This document shows, piece by piece, positions 9,275 through 16,731 of a stretch of DNA of 64,000 nt. A program made the position numbers and the translations under genes. Each line of letters begins with the position of its first letter. The first letter of the stretch is position 1. A model generated the notes under the pieces. It ran no database searches, was not told where the DNA came from, and saw only the letters and a program-made list of their open reading frames with translations. Source of the stretch: Parvibaculum sp. (lineage in GTDB: Bacteria; Pseudomonadota; Alphaproteobacteria; Parvibaculales; Parvibaculaceae); assembly GCA_031291615.1 (NCBI GenBank), contig JARLIS010000024.1, positions 106,923 through 170,922 of the forward strand, in the 5' to 3' direction.

Positions 9275-9841
9275 TCAGCGGGTCTCGCCGATGAGAGAGG
9301 AGATATCCGGATTTGGGCTTGCCGCCAGTCGAGCCAGCGCGAAACCCGAATAGCGCGCATCGTCGGTGACTTCCAAACGGGCGAACTCCGGCATGGCATA
9401 GGTTGTCATCGCCACATCGTCGTCGAACTCGATTTCGGCGAGTATTAACCCCTTGAGCGGCGGCTCGAATATATCGACCGCGGCGCGCCGTCCGCCGCGC
9501 TCGAAATTGATGCGCCGCTTCTTCAGCACGAGGCCGCCAAGAGCCTGTAGCCGAGCATGTTCGCCCTCGCTCAAGTAGAGTGTGGTGATGAGCCGGTGGC
9601 GCGGATCGGCGAGCTGGACCTTCTTTGACAGCCGCCTGTAGTTCACGCCGCCATCGAGCGGTTCGGCCGAGCGCAGGCGAAGCGCGCTGCCGGGAATATA
9701 GAGATCGACGATATCGAGACGCGTTCCCGAACGCAGCGCCGCTTCCGGCACGGCATCGCAGAGCCATCGCCGCTCACGTTCGATCTGCGCATATTTGAGA
9801 TGCGGAAAGCCGACGGGAGGTTCGATACCGTCCGTGGTCAT
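9275..9841 (-). CDS. CYTH domain protein
   Basis: This is a 188-residue protein with a CYTH (triphosphate tunnel metalloenzyme) pattern. It has IERERRWL in the ExExK position (here with Arg), DLYIPGSALRLR, LSKKVQ, LKKRRINFE and AEIEFD, matching the acidic/basic strand pattern of the tunnel. Family members hydrolyse or condense triphosphates such as thiamine triphosphate, polyphosphate or cAMP precursors. The start overlaps the thioesterase stop (ATGA at 9838-9841) and the stop abuts the MATE start, so it belongs to a tight operon. The substrate cannot be deduced, and the Lys-to-Arg change in the first motif is notable. Confidence 0.75.
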   Translation of the reverse strand: MTTDGIEPPVGFPHLKYAQIERERRWLCDAVPEAALRSGTRLDIVDLYIPGSALRLRSAEPLDGGVNYRRLSKKVQLADPRHRLITTLYLSEGEHARLQALGGLVLKKRRINFERGGRRAAVDIFEPPLKGLILAEIEFDDDVAMTTYAMPEFARLEVTDDARYSGFALARLAASPNPDISSLIGETR

Positions 9842-10272
9842 TTCCCGTCGGGCTCGTCCGCCGCTTTCAGCAGGAAATGTCCGTGCGCCGTGGCGATCAG
9901 TCTTGAATGATCTTCCTGCCAGGCTTCGGCAAGCACGGTCGCGACGCGGCGCCCCTGCTTGGTGATCTTCGCCCGGCCATATGTGTCCATCGGCTTGCCG
10001 GAACGCAGATAGTCGATGGTGAGGCCGATCGGTTTCGGCAGGGCCGAGATGCCTGTCTCGAAGGCAAGCTGGATGATCGCGGTCATTTCGAGGAAGGCGC
10101 CGATGACGCCGCCATGCAGCGCCGGGAGAACGGGGTTGCCGATGAGTTTGCGGTCGAATTTGAGAATGGTCGTGATCTCGTTGCCTTTGCGGTCGACGCT
10201 GATGCCGAGGAAGCGCGCATAGGGGATCGCCTGGACGAACCGATCGAGATCGGGCGCGGGTGTTTCGCTCAT
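9838..10272 (-). CDS. PaaI-type hotdog thioesterase
   Basis: This is a 144-residue single hotdog-fold protein. The PaaI family pattern LIGNPVLPALHGGVIGAFLEM carries the HGG motif that lines the active site, followed by LTIDYLRSGKPMD. The predicted activity is acyl-CoA thioester hydrolysis. It overlaps both neighbours by ATGA junctions (10269-10272 and 9838-9841), so translation is coupled with a second paralogous thioesterase upstream and the CYTH gene downstream. The acyl substrate is unknown. Confidence 0.88.
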   Translation of the reverse strand: MSETPAPDLDRFVQAIPYARFLGISVDRKGNEITTILKFDRKLIGNPVLPALHGGVIGAFLEMTAIIQLAFETGISALPKPIGLTIDYLRSGKPMDTYGRAKITKQGRRVATVLAEAWQEDHSRLIATAHGHFLLKAADEPDGK

Positions 10273-10835
10273 GCCTTGTCTCCGAGCTTGGCGATGAAGC
10301 CCGTCGCCTCCGGAAAATCCGTCGGCGTGGCGCGGTTGGCCGCCAGCATGAAGGTGCCGACCGAGGTGGCGATCGGATCGGCCTCGTCGGTGTGATAGGC
10401 GGTGCCGCGCACAAAGGCGATGTTGCGCGTCACCTTGTAACAATGCGCATGCGCCATCAGCGCGAGGCCGGGCGTCGCCGGCTTCATGTAGTCGATGCGC
10501 AGATCGAGCGTCGCAATCGACATGCGTTCGGGCAGCGCCAGCTGCACGGCGGTCCCGCAGGCATTGTCGAGCAGCGTCGTGATGACGCCGCCATGGATGA
10601 CGCCCGTCTCGACATTGCCGATGAGCTTTTCGTCATAGGGCACCGAGACCCAGGAATGCCCCCGCGCCGCATCGACGATGGAAAGCCCCAGCGCACGGGC
10701 ATGCGGCACATGCTCGATGAGGACGCTTTTCATGGTCTCGACGATGTCGGGCGGAAGCCGGTTGTCGCTGGGCATTTTTTGTCCTGGCGCTGATGTCGGG
10801 GCCTGAGTGTAAAGAGCGGAATCGAGCTTATCCAT
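10269..10835 (-). CDS. PaaI-type hotdog thioesterase
   Basis: This is a hotdog-fold protein of about 188 residues, a paralogue of the downstream gene. It carries LIGNVETGVIHGGVITTLLDNACG and LRIDYMKPATPG, the usual PaaI signature. I chose ATG 10835 because a GGAACGAAGG purine run precedes it; a TTG at 10856 would add seven residues, and ATG 10775 is also possible. It is the first gene of the four-gene operon hotdog-hotdog-CYTH-MATE. The start lies beside an inverted repeat (10851-10918) shared with the divergent TetR gene, suggesting TetR control. Confidence 0.85.
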   Translation of the reverse strand: MDKLDSALYTQAPTSAPGQKMPSDNRLPPDIVETMKSVLIEHVPHARALGLSIVDAARGHSWVSVPYDEKLIGNVETGVIHGGVITTLLDNACGTAVQLALPERMSIATLDLRIDYMKPATPGLALMAHAHCYKVTRNIAFVRGTAYHTDEADPIATSVGTFMLAANRATPTDFPEATGFIAKLGDKA

Positions 10836-10850
10836 CCTTCGTTCCGATTC

Positions 10851-10918
10851 GGTCAATTTGCATCAAGCCTTTGAATTGGCGGCTTTTTTTGCGGCCTCGC
10901 CCCTGCGTCAAATTGACC
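10851..10918. promoter_or_regulatory. inverted repeat in divergent hotdog/tetR intergenic region
   Basis: A perfect 10-bp inverted repeat has arms GGTCAATTTG (10851-10860) and CAAATTGACC (10909-10918). The arms flank the divergent start regions of the thioesterase operon and the TetR gene, so they are candidate operator halves. This is inference from position and symmetry. Confidence 0.4.
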
Positions 10919-11021
10919 TTTCCCCGGCTTCGTCTAGATTAGGCGCCGGGGCATTCGGTTCGAGGAGATGCGTGATGGCGACGGGGGCTTGGTTGAGGCC
11001 GGGACGAAACATGGAACCTCC

Positions 11022-11696
11022 ATGCCAGAGGTGAAAGAGAAGCAGCCGCCTCTGCCCGAGGCCGGCGCCTACGAAGCCGGGCCGAAGCCCAGGGGCAAGC
11101 GCGAACAGACGAAGCTCAACAATCGCGAGGCGATCCTCAACGCCGCGCGCGATGTCTTTGCCGAACTCGGCTATGGCGCGACGACCGTCCGCGACATCAT
11201 CCGCCAGACGGGCCTCGCATCGGGCACCTTCTACAATTATTTCAAGAGCAAGGAAGAAGTCTTCGAAGCGTTGATGGACGACGGGATGCGCCGCATCCGT
11301 CCGAGGCTGAAGGCCGACCGCATCCGCTCGCGCACCTTCGAGGAATTCATTCGCAACGCCTATCGCACCTATTTCGATTATCTGGCGAGCGATCACACGA
11401 CCTTCCAGATGATGCGCCGCAATCCGAACATGCTTCGCGTGCGCATGGATACGCCCGAAGTTCTCGCGGGCTTCGAGGAGATCCGCGAATATATCGAGGA
11501 GGATATTCGCGAAGGAAGTCTTCCGCCCGTCGACTCGGAATATCTGATGGCCGCACTCGTCGGCATCGCCATGGAAATCGGCGACCGCATGATCCTTCGC
11601 GAACAGGTCGACGCGCGCACCGCCGCCGAGTTCGCGACGACGCTCGTGCTCAAGGGCTTTCACGGACTTCCGATGAAAGCGGCTGCGAAGAAATAA
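11022..11696 (+). CDS. TetR/AcrR family transcriptional regulator
   Basis: This is a 224-residue repressor-type regulator. The N-terminal HTH is clear: REAILNAARDVFAELGYGAT, then VRDIIRQTGLASGTFYNYFK, the latter carrying the TetR recognition helix. The C-terminal ligand-binding domain is mostly helical. ATG 11022 (MPEVKEKQ) is chosen because upstream in-frame codons lack a ribosome site and add disordered residues. It stands divergent from the thioesterase/MATE operon and 18 bp before an esterase gene. It probably controls one or both, with an acyl-CoA or lipophilic ligand. Confidence 0.9.
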   Translation: MPEVKEKQPPLPEAGAYEAGPKPRGKREQTKLNNREAILNAARDVFAELGYGATTVRDIIRQTGLASGTFYNYFKSKEEVFEALMDDGMRRIRPRLKADRIRSRTFEEFIRNAYRTYFDYLASDHTTFQMMRRNPNMLRVRMDTPEVLAGFEEIREYIEEDIREGSLPPVDSEYLMAALVGIAMEIGDRMILREQVDARTAAEFATTLVLKGFHGLPMKAAAKK

Positions 11697-11714
11697 CCGG
11701 CAGGGGCGGGGCAT

Positions 11715-12740
11715 ATGAATATCCAGAAACTCATCATTCGCGGGCTCATGAAGCTGCCGGATGCGGCGCTCCTCGCCATGGCGGGCGGCAAGCCGCTCCA
11801 CATCGATGGCCAAACGCTCGATGCGCGAGTCCAGTTCCTGGCCGCGCAGGGGGCGAAGTCGCCCTCGCTGACGACGCTCGATCCGGTGACGGGCCGCGCC
11901 GCAACCGCGCAGGGGCTCGCGCTGCTCGACGGCGCGCCGCGCGCAAACGTCGTCGTGAAGGACATGAAAGTGCCGGGACCGGCGGGCCCGCTCGATGCGC
12001 GGCTCTACACGCCCGCCGAAGCGAAGGGGCAGCTTCCCGGTCTCGTCTTCTTTCACTTCGGCGGCTGCGTCATCGGCGATCTCGACACCTGCCATACCTT
12101 CTGCACCATGCTCGCCGACATGGCGCAATGCGTCGTGCTGTCCGTCGCCTATCGCCTCGCGCCGGAACACAAGTTTCCGGCCGCCGCAGACGACGCGCTT
12201 GCCGCCTTCCGCTATGCGCGCGACAACGCTGCCTCGCTCGGCATGTCGCACCGCATCGGTGTCGGCGGCGATAGCGCGGGCGGCTATCTCTCCGCCCTCG
12301 TCGCGCAGGAAACGAAGCGCCTTGGCGAGGGGGAGCCAGCACTCCAGCTTCTGATCTACCCCGTCACCGACATGACCTGGCGCGGCGGCTCATGGGACAG
12401 TTGCGCCGACGTCTATCCGCTGACGCGCGAGATCATGCAATGGTTCATCGACCAATATCTGAACGAAGCGGGCGAGGCCGAAGGCGTTCGCGCTTCGCCG
12501 CTCAAGGCGCAATCGCTTGAAGGCCTGTGCCGCGCCATCGTCGTCACCGCCGGTTTCGACGTGCTGCGCGACCAGGGCATCGCCTATGCGGAACGGCTGA
12601 AGGAAAGCGGCGTCCGGACGATCTATCGCAGCTATGACGAACTCGCCCATGCCTTCACGGCCATGACGGGCGTCGTTCCGGCGGCAAGGCGCGCTTGCGA
12701 GGAAATCGCCCGCGACGTTCGCGGCGCGCTTCACGGTTGA
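11715..12740 (+). CDS. alpha/beta hydrolase, HSL (lipase/esterase) family
   Basis: This is a 341-residue hormone-sensitive-lipase-type esterase. The nucleophile serine lies in GGDSAGGY and the acid in VTAGFDVLRDQ. The histidine lies in LAHAFTA. The oxyanion-hole motif, normally HGGG, reads HFGGCVIGDLD. It follows tetR by 18 bp and is probably cotranscribed with it. The last 10 bp overlap the convergent epoxide-hydrolase-like gene. The predicted substrates are short or medium acyl esters. Confidence 0.9.
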   Translation: MNIQKLIIRGLMKLPDAALLAMAGGKPLHIDGQTLDARVQFLAAQGAKSPSLTTLDPVTGRAATAQGLALLDGAPRANVVVKDMKVPGPAGPLDARLYTPAEAKGQLPGLVFFHFGGCVIGDLDTCHTFCTMLADMAQCVVLSVAYRLAPEHKFPAAADDALAAFRYARDNAASLGMSHRIGVGGDSAGGYLSALVAQETKRLGEGEPALQLLIYPVTDMTWRGGSWDSCADVYPLTREIMQWFIDQYLNEAGEAEGVRASPLKAQSLEGLCRAIVVTAGFDVLRDQGIAYAERLKESGVRTIYRSYDELAHAFTAMTGVVPAARRACEEIARDVRGALHG

Positions 12741-13594
12741 CGCAGAAACGCGATCAACGCCGCATTGACGCGGCCGGGTTCCTCGTGGTGGACCCAATGC
12801 GTCGCACCTTCGATGAAGAGCTTCTGCCCCTTCTCGCATAGAGCGAGGCTCGCTTCCGCGCCCGACACGGCGCCGAACTTGTCGTCGAGGCCCCATATCA
12901 CAAGCGCCGGCGCCTTGATCCAAGGCAGCGCCTCCGGCATCCGCTTCTTCAGCAAGGCGCGATACCAGTTGACCATGGCGGTAAGCGCACCCGGACGCGA
13001 CCATGCGGCGCGATAGGCCGCGAAGCCTTCCGCCGTGAAGGTGCCGGGCCTGCTCGACGATACGAGCCCGTCATAGAGCCCCTTGTAATTCTTCGACCGC
13101 ATCATCGCTTCCGGCAGCACCGGCAGACGGAACATCTGGACATACCAGCTTTTGCGTCGCTGTTCCTTGTCATCGCGCATAGCCTTCCGCCAGAGGGTGG
13201 GATGAGGCGCATTGATGGCGACCATGCGGTCGAGTCGTTCGGGCCTTGTCGTCGCCAGCCACCAGACGACGGAAGCGCCCCAATCGTGTCCGACGATCTT
13301 CACCTTTGCCAAGCCGAAATGATCGGCAAGGCCGATGACGTCCTCCACCAGCCGGTCGAGATCGTAGGCGGCGACGCCCTTGGGTTTTCCGCTGAGATTG
13401 TAGCCGCGCTGATCCGGCGCGATGACGCGGAAGCCTGCCGCGGCGAGCGCCGGAATCTGCGCCTGCCAGCCGGCCCAGAACTCCGGGAATCCGTGCAGGA
13501 GGATGACGGGCGGCGCGTCGGCGGCGCCCGCTTCGGCGTAACGAATGTCGAGCCCGTTGATCTGCGCCCGGCCGAACCGGATGTCGTCACCCAT
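12731..13594 (-). CDS. alpha/beta hydrolase, epoxide hydrolase / haloalkane dehalogenase-like
   Basis: This is a 287-residue hydrolase. The oxyanion motif HGFPEFW, the PDQRGYNLSGKP segment and the nucleophile-elbow GHDWGA (Asp nucleophile) place it with epoxide hydrolases and fluoroacetate or haloalkane dehalogenases, not serine esterases. The charge-relay acid is in WGLDDKFG and the histidine in THWVHHEEP. It probably opens epoxides or removes halides; the two cannot be separated by sequence reading alone. The gene stands alone, convergent with the HSL esterase. Confidence 0.88.
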   Translation of the reverse strand: MGDDIRFGRAQINGLDIRYAEAGAADAPPVILLHGFPEFWAGWQAQIPALAAAGFRVIAPDQRGYNLSGKPKGVAAYDLDRLVEDVIGLADHFGLAKVKIVGHDWGASVVWWLATTRPERLDRMVAINAPHPTLWRKAMRDDKEQRRKSWYVQMFRLPVLPEAMMRSKNYKGLYDGLVSSSRPGTFTAEGFAAYRAAWSRPGALTAMVNWYRALLKKRMPEALPWIKAPALVIWGLDDKFGAVSGAEASLALCEKGQKLFIEGATHWVHHEEPGRVNAALIAFLRQP

Positions 13595-13652
13595 TTGCGC
13601 CCCCCTCTTTCGCCTTGCCGTTCTGCGAGGCCTCGTGCTATTCCCCTGTCGT

Positions 13653-13802
13653 CCTTAGGGGAGTAGCCGCCCTCCTTCATCCCTGCAATTTTCCTGCATG
13701 TATGATCGAGAGGGGCGCGCGTCAACAAACTTGGTTGCAGGCGAAAGCCCTGACCATGGCGCGCGTGTCCGGTGCCTTTGCACCGTTTGGCGAGACCTTT
13801 GG
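13653..13802 (+). ncRNA. yybP-ykoY manganese riboswitch
   Basis: The 5' loop motif GGGGAGTAG (13658-13666) and the 3' motif GAGACCTTT (13792-13800) are the two conserved Mn2+-binding loop segments of the yybP-ykoY class. GTCAACAAAC at 13721-13730 matches the conserved internal segment. A closing P1 helix can pair 13653-13659 with 13796-13802. It lies directly upstream of a GDT1/UPF0016 gene, a standard target of this riboswitch. Confidence 0.88.
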
Positions 13803-13818
13803 CTCATGCGCGATGCCC

Positions 13819-13863
13819 GGCCGGGCAGTCGTGTCCATGAGTCATTGGTTTCTCTGCCCGGCC
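13819..13863 (+). promoter_or_regulatory. riboswitch expression platform: stem next to the ribosome-binding site
   Basis: GGCCGGGCA (13819-13827) is perfectly complementary to TGCCCGGCC (13855-13863), which ends one base before the GAGG ribosome site (13865-13868) of the GTG start at 13877. The left arm can instead fold locally as GCCC/GGGC (13815-13826). Mutually exclusive helices suggest translational control. Confidence 0.5.
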
Positions 13864-13876
13864 CGAGGAAATCGCT

Positions 13877-14449
13877 GTGGAAGCCTTCTTCATTTCGCTC
13901 TCCGCCGTCGCCATCGCCGAAATTGGCGACAAGACGCAATTGCTGACGCTTGTGCTCGCGGCGCGTTTCGGCAAGCCCTGGCCGCTCATCGCCGGCATAT
14001 TCGTCGCGACCGTTCTCAACCATACGATCGCCGCCGAACTCGGCGTGCTGATTGCGGGCGCTCTGACGCCGCATGTGCTGCAATGGGTGCTTGCGGTTTC
14101 CTTCTTCGCGGGCGGCGTCTGGATGCTGATCCCCGACAAGGCGGGCGATGTGCCCTCGGGCGTCGCCTCGCGCTTCGGGCCTTTCCTCACCACGACCATC
14201 GCCTTCTTCCTCGCGGAGATCGGCGATAAGACGCAGGTGGCGACCATAGGCCTTGCCGCCCGGTTCCATGATGTGGCCTTGGTTGCGGCGGGCACGACGC
14301 TTGGCATGATGTTGGCCAATGTGCCGGTGGTTTTCGTCGGGGAGGCGGCGGCGAAGTTCCTGCCGATGCAGCTGGTGCACGGCGCGGCGGCGGCGATCTT
14401 CATCGCGCTTGGCTGCGTCACGGCGCTTGAAGCGCTTGGGTTCGTCTGA
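13877..14449 (+). CDS. GDT1/TMEM165 family (UPF0016) Mn2+ exporter
   Basis: This is a 190-residue inner-membrane protein with six hydrophobic segments in two homologous halves. Each half begins with the signature AEIGDKTQ (residues about 14-21 and 114-121), whose acidic residues bind the transported cation. Bacterial members such as MneA export Mn2+. The GTG start at 13877 has GAGG eight bases upstream. The manganese riboswitch just upstream supports a Mn2+-homeostasis role; expression should rise when Mn2+ is high. Confidence 0.93.
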   Translation: MEAFFISLSAVAIAEIGDKTQLLTLVLAARFGKPWPLIAGIFVATVLNHTIAAELGVLIAGALTPHVLQWVLAVSFFAGGVWMLIPDKAGDVPSGVASRFGPFLTTTIAFFLAEIGDKTQVATIGLAARFHDVALVAAGTTLGMMLANVPVVFVGEAAAKFLPMQLVHGAAAAIFIALGCVTALEALGFV

Positions 14450-14496
14450 CGGCCGCCTTATGCTCCCTGCAAAGAAATTGAAAGAGGGAGAGACCG

Positions 14497-15474
14497 ATGC
14501 GCACTCTGCGCGTGCATGAGCTGTCGGAGGACATTTCCGTTCTCCGCATGGATGAAGTGACTTTGCCGCCGCCCGGCGAAGGCGAGCTGCGCCTGAAGCT
14601 CAAGGCCTGTTCGATCAACTTCCCCGACATTCTGATGGTGCAGGGCAAGTACCAGTTCAAGCCGGAGCTGCCTTTCGCGCCCGGCATGGAAGGGGCGGGC
14701 ATCGTGGACGCGGTCGGCGCGGGCGTGACGAAGTTCAGGCCCGGCGACAAGGTGGTCGCCGGCCTTCGCATCGGCGGCTTCGCGGAAGAAGTGAACATTC
14801 CCGCCGGCAATTGCCGCCCCATTCCCGCCGGCATGGACTTCGTGAAAGCCGCCGCCTATCCCGCCGCCTATCTCACGGCCTATGTCGGGCTCGTCATTCG
14901 CGGCAACCTGAAGGCGGGCGAGACGCTGCTCGTCCATGGAAGCACGGGCGGCGTCGGCATGGCGGCCGTCGACATGGGGAAGATGCTGGGCGCAACCGTG
15001 ATCGCGACATCGGCCTCCGACGAAAAGCTGAAGGTGGTGAAAGCGCGCGGCGCCGACCATGTGCTGAACGTCACGCACGGCTTCCGCGAAGAAGTGAAGG
15101 CGCTGACGGGCGGCAAGGGCGCCGATGTCGTCTACGATCCGGTCGGCGGCGACGTCTTCGATGAAAGCGTCCGCTGCATCGCGTGGAACGGGCGGCTTCT
15201 CGTCATCGGCTTCACCAGCGGCCGCATACCGACCGTGTCGGTCAACATGCCGCTCATCAAGGGCTTCTCGGTCGTCGGCGTCCGCGCCGGTGAATACGGA
15301 CGCCGCGACCCGGAGGCGGGCAGGCGGAACATCGAGGCGATCGACCGTCTCGCCGCCGAAGGCAAGATCGATCCCTATGTCTGCGCCACCTTCCCGCTCG
15401 AACGCGCGGTGGACGCCATGCGCATGCTTCAGAACCGCGAAGCGGTCGGCAAGGTCGTCGTCACCATGAACTAG
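14497..15474 (+). CDS. NADPH:quinone oxidoreductase family protein (zinc-independent MDR)
   Basis: This is a 325-residue medium-chain dehydrogenase/reductase. The GroES-like N-terminal domain (ACSINFPDILMVQGKYQ, LPFAPGMEGAGIV) is followed by a Rossmann domain with LVHGSTGGVGMAAVDMGKML. The zinc-ligand cysteines of alcohol dehydrogenases are absent, which is typical of the QOR subgroup. QORs reduce quinones or enoyl-type carbonyls with NADPH. A GAAAGAGGGAG ribosome site precedes the ATG. It ends 10 bp from the convergent SDR gene. Confidence 0.9.
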   Translation: MRTLRVHELSEDISVLRMDEVTLPPPGEGELRLKLKACSINFPDILMVQGKYQFKPELPFAPGMEGAGIVDAVGAGVTKFRPGDKVVAGLRIGGFAEEVNIPAGNCRPIPAGMDFVKAAAYPAAYLTAYVGLVIRGNLKAGETLLVHGSTGGVGMAAVDMGKMLGATVIATSASDEKLKVVKARGADHVLNVTHGFREEVKALTGGKGADVVYDPVGGDVFDESVRCIAWNGRLLVIGFTSGRIPTVSVNMPLIKGFSVVGVRAGEYGRRDPEAGRRNIEAIDRLAAEGKIDPYVCATFPLERAVDAMRMLQNREAVGKVVVTMN

Positions 15475-15484
15475 GCGCGCAATT

Positions 15485-16375
15485 TCAGACGCTGCGCTGC
15501 GCCTTGTCCTTCTCGTTCGCGGTGCGGATCATGTCGCGCATCTTGTCCCAGTCGGCTTCCGACAATTTCGACAGCCGCGCGAAATTTCCGCCGCTGGCGA
15601 GATAGCCTGCGCCGTCGATGGCGATGCACTGGCCGGTGAGATAGTCGCAGCCATCCGCCATCAGGAAAGAGGCGAGGTTCTTCAGCTCGTCCATTTCGCC
15701 GACGCGGCCCATCGGAATGCCGTCGCGCGAGCCGTCGCCATCCGTCGACTGGCCGGGGCTCAGCCGTTCCCATGCGCCCTTGGTCGGGAAGGGGCCGGGT
15801 GCGATGGCGTTGAGGCGGATGCCATAGGGGCCCCATTCGGCGGCGAGCGATTTCGTCATGATGTTGAGGCCCGCCTTCGACATGGCGGAGGGCACGGTGA
15901 AGGGGCTGCCGTTCCACACCCAAGTGGTGAGGATCGAGATGACGCTGCCCTTGTTGCCGCCTTCGATCCAGCGCTTGCCGCAGGCATGCGTGACATAGAA
16001 GGAGCCGTGAAAGACGATGCCGGCAATGGCGTCGAAGCCCTTGGGTGTGAGGTCTTTCGTCGGGCTGATGAAGTTGCCGGCGGCATTGTTGACGAGGCCG
16101 GTCAGCGGGCCGCCATCGGCCCAGATCTCGCCGATCATCTCATCGACCGCGCCCGCGACGCGAATGTCGATCGCGTGCGTTTTCACGGAACCGCCGTGAC
16201 GGCCCATCAGCTCTTTCGCAGTCTCGTCGAGTACGTTCTTGCGCCGTCCGCAGATATAGACCTCGGCGCCGAGCCTCAGATAGTCCTCGGCCATTTCCTT
16301 GCCGAGGCCCGTGCCGCCGCCCGTCACCAGGATGCGCTTGCCCTTCAGAAGCCCGTCGCGAAACATGCTGCTCAT
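15485..16375 (-). CDS. SDR oxidoreductase, 2,4-dienoyl-CoA reductase-like
   Basis: This is a 296-residue short-chain dehydrogenase. The cofactor motif is VTGGGTGLGKEMA and the NNAAGNF element is present. The usual YxxxK is replaced by SAMSK (Ser in place of Tyr, Lys kept). To my knowledge this is characteristic of the mammalian-type 2,4-dienoyl-CoA reductases, which help degrade unsaturated fatty acids using NADPH. The ATG at 16375 follows GGAGGACACAC. The substrate assignment is inferred from this motif and from the many beta-oxidation genes in the window. Confidence 0.82.
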   Translation of the reverse strand: MSSMFRDGLLKGKRILVTGGGTGLGKEMAEDYLRLGAEVYICGRRKNVLDETAKELMGRHGGSVKTHAIDIRVAGAVDEMIGEIWADGGPLTGLVNNAAGNFISPTKDLTPKGFDAIAGIVFHGSFYVTHACGKRWIEGGNKGSVISILTTWVWNGSPFTVPSAMSKAGLNIMTKSLAAEWGPYGIRLNAIAPGPFPTKGAWERLSPGQSTDGDGSRDGIPMGRVGEMDELKNLASFLMADGCDYLTGQCIAIDGAGYLASGGNFARLSKLSEADWDKMRDMIRTANEKDKAQRSV

Positions 16376-16416
16376 GTGTGTCCTCCCGCTGAATTTTGTT
16401 GGGAGGAAGGATAGCA

Positions 16417-16442
16417 GGCGCGCGCAATTTTGCACGCGCGCC
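16417..16442. repeat. GC hairpin between the SDR and DUF6460 genes
   Basis: GGCGCGCG (16417-16424) pairs with CGCGCGCC (16435-16442) around an AT-rich loop. There is no T-run on either side, so it is not a canonical terminator. It may stabilise transcript ends. Confidence 0.3.
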
Positions 16443-16467
16443 CGCTCAAGCCGAACGTTGCGTCAGG

Positions 16468-16731
16468 TCACTTCTTTTCGACGAGAAACGTCCACAGCCG
16501 CACGAAAAGCCAGATCGGAACCACGACCACGGCGCCGAGCAGGAAATAGCGCACCGACCAGTCGATAGCGTCGAAGCCCATGTGCCAGATGCGCGCGACC
16601 GTATCGAGGAAGTCGCTCCACAGATCGACCGGCCTGATGCCGAAAAAGGCGAGCAGAATGCCGATGATGACCGAGGCGACCGCGAGCTTCAGAAGGGTTG
16701 GCAGCACCGGGCCGCCGAATAGCTTGTTCAT
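16468..16731 (-). CDS. DUF6460 small membrane protein
   Basis: This is an 87-residue protein with two or three hydrophobic segments (LLKLAVASVIIGILLAFFGI and FLLGAVVVVPIWLFVRLWTF). It begins MNKLFGGPV, typical of the DUF6460 family of alphaproteobacterial membrane proteins of unknown function. The ATG overlaps the stop of the upstream MscS gene (ATGA, 16728-16731), indicating translational coupling with the mechanosensitive channel. A role connected with membrane tension or the envelope is possible, but no data support one. Confidence 0.8.
   Translation of the reverse strand: MNKLFGGPVLPTLLKLAVASVIIGILLAFFGIRPVDLWSDFLDTVARIWHMGFDAIDWSVRYFLLGAVVVVPIWLFVRLWTFLVEKK

Noticed and set aside
16417..16442. 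A rho-independent terminator for the SDR gene
   Set aside because: The stem is strong but no T-run follows on either strand.
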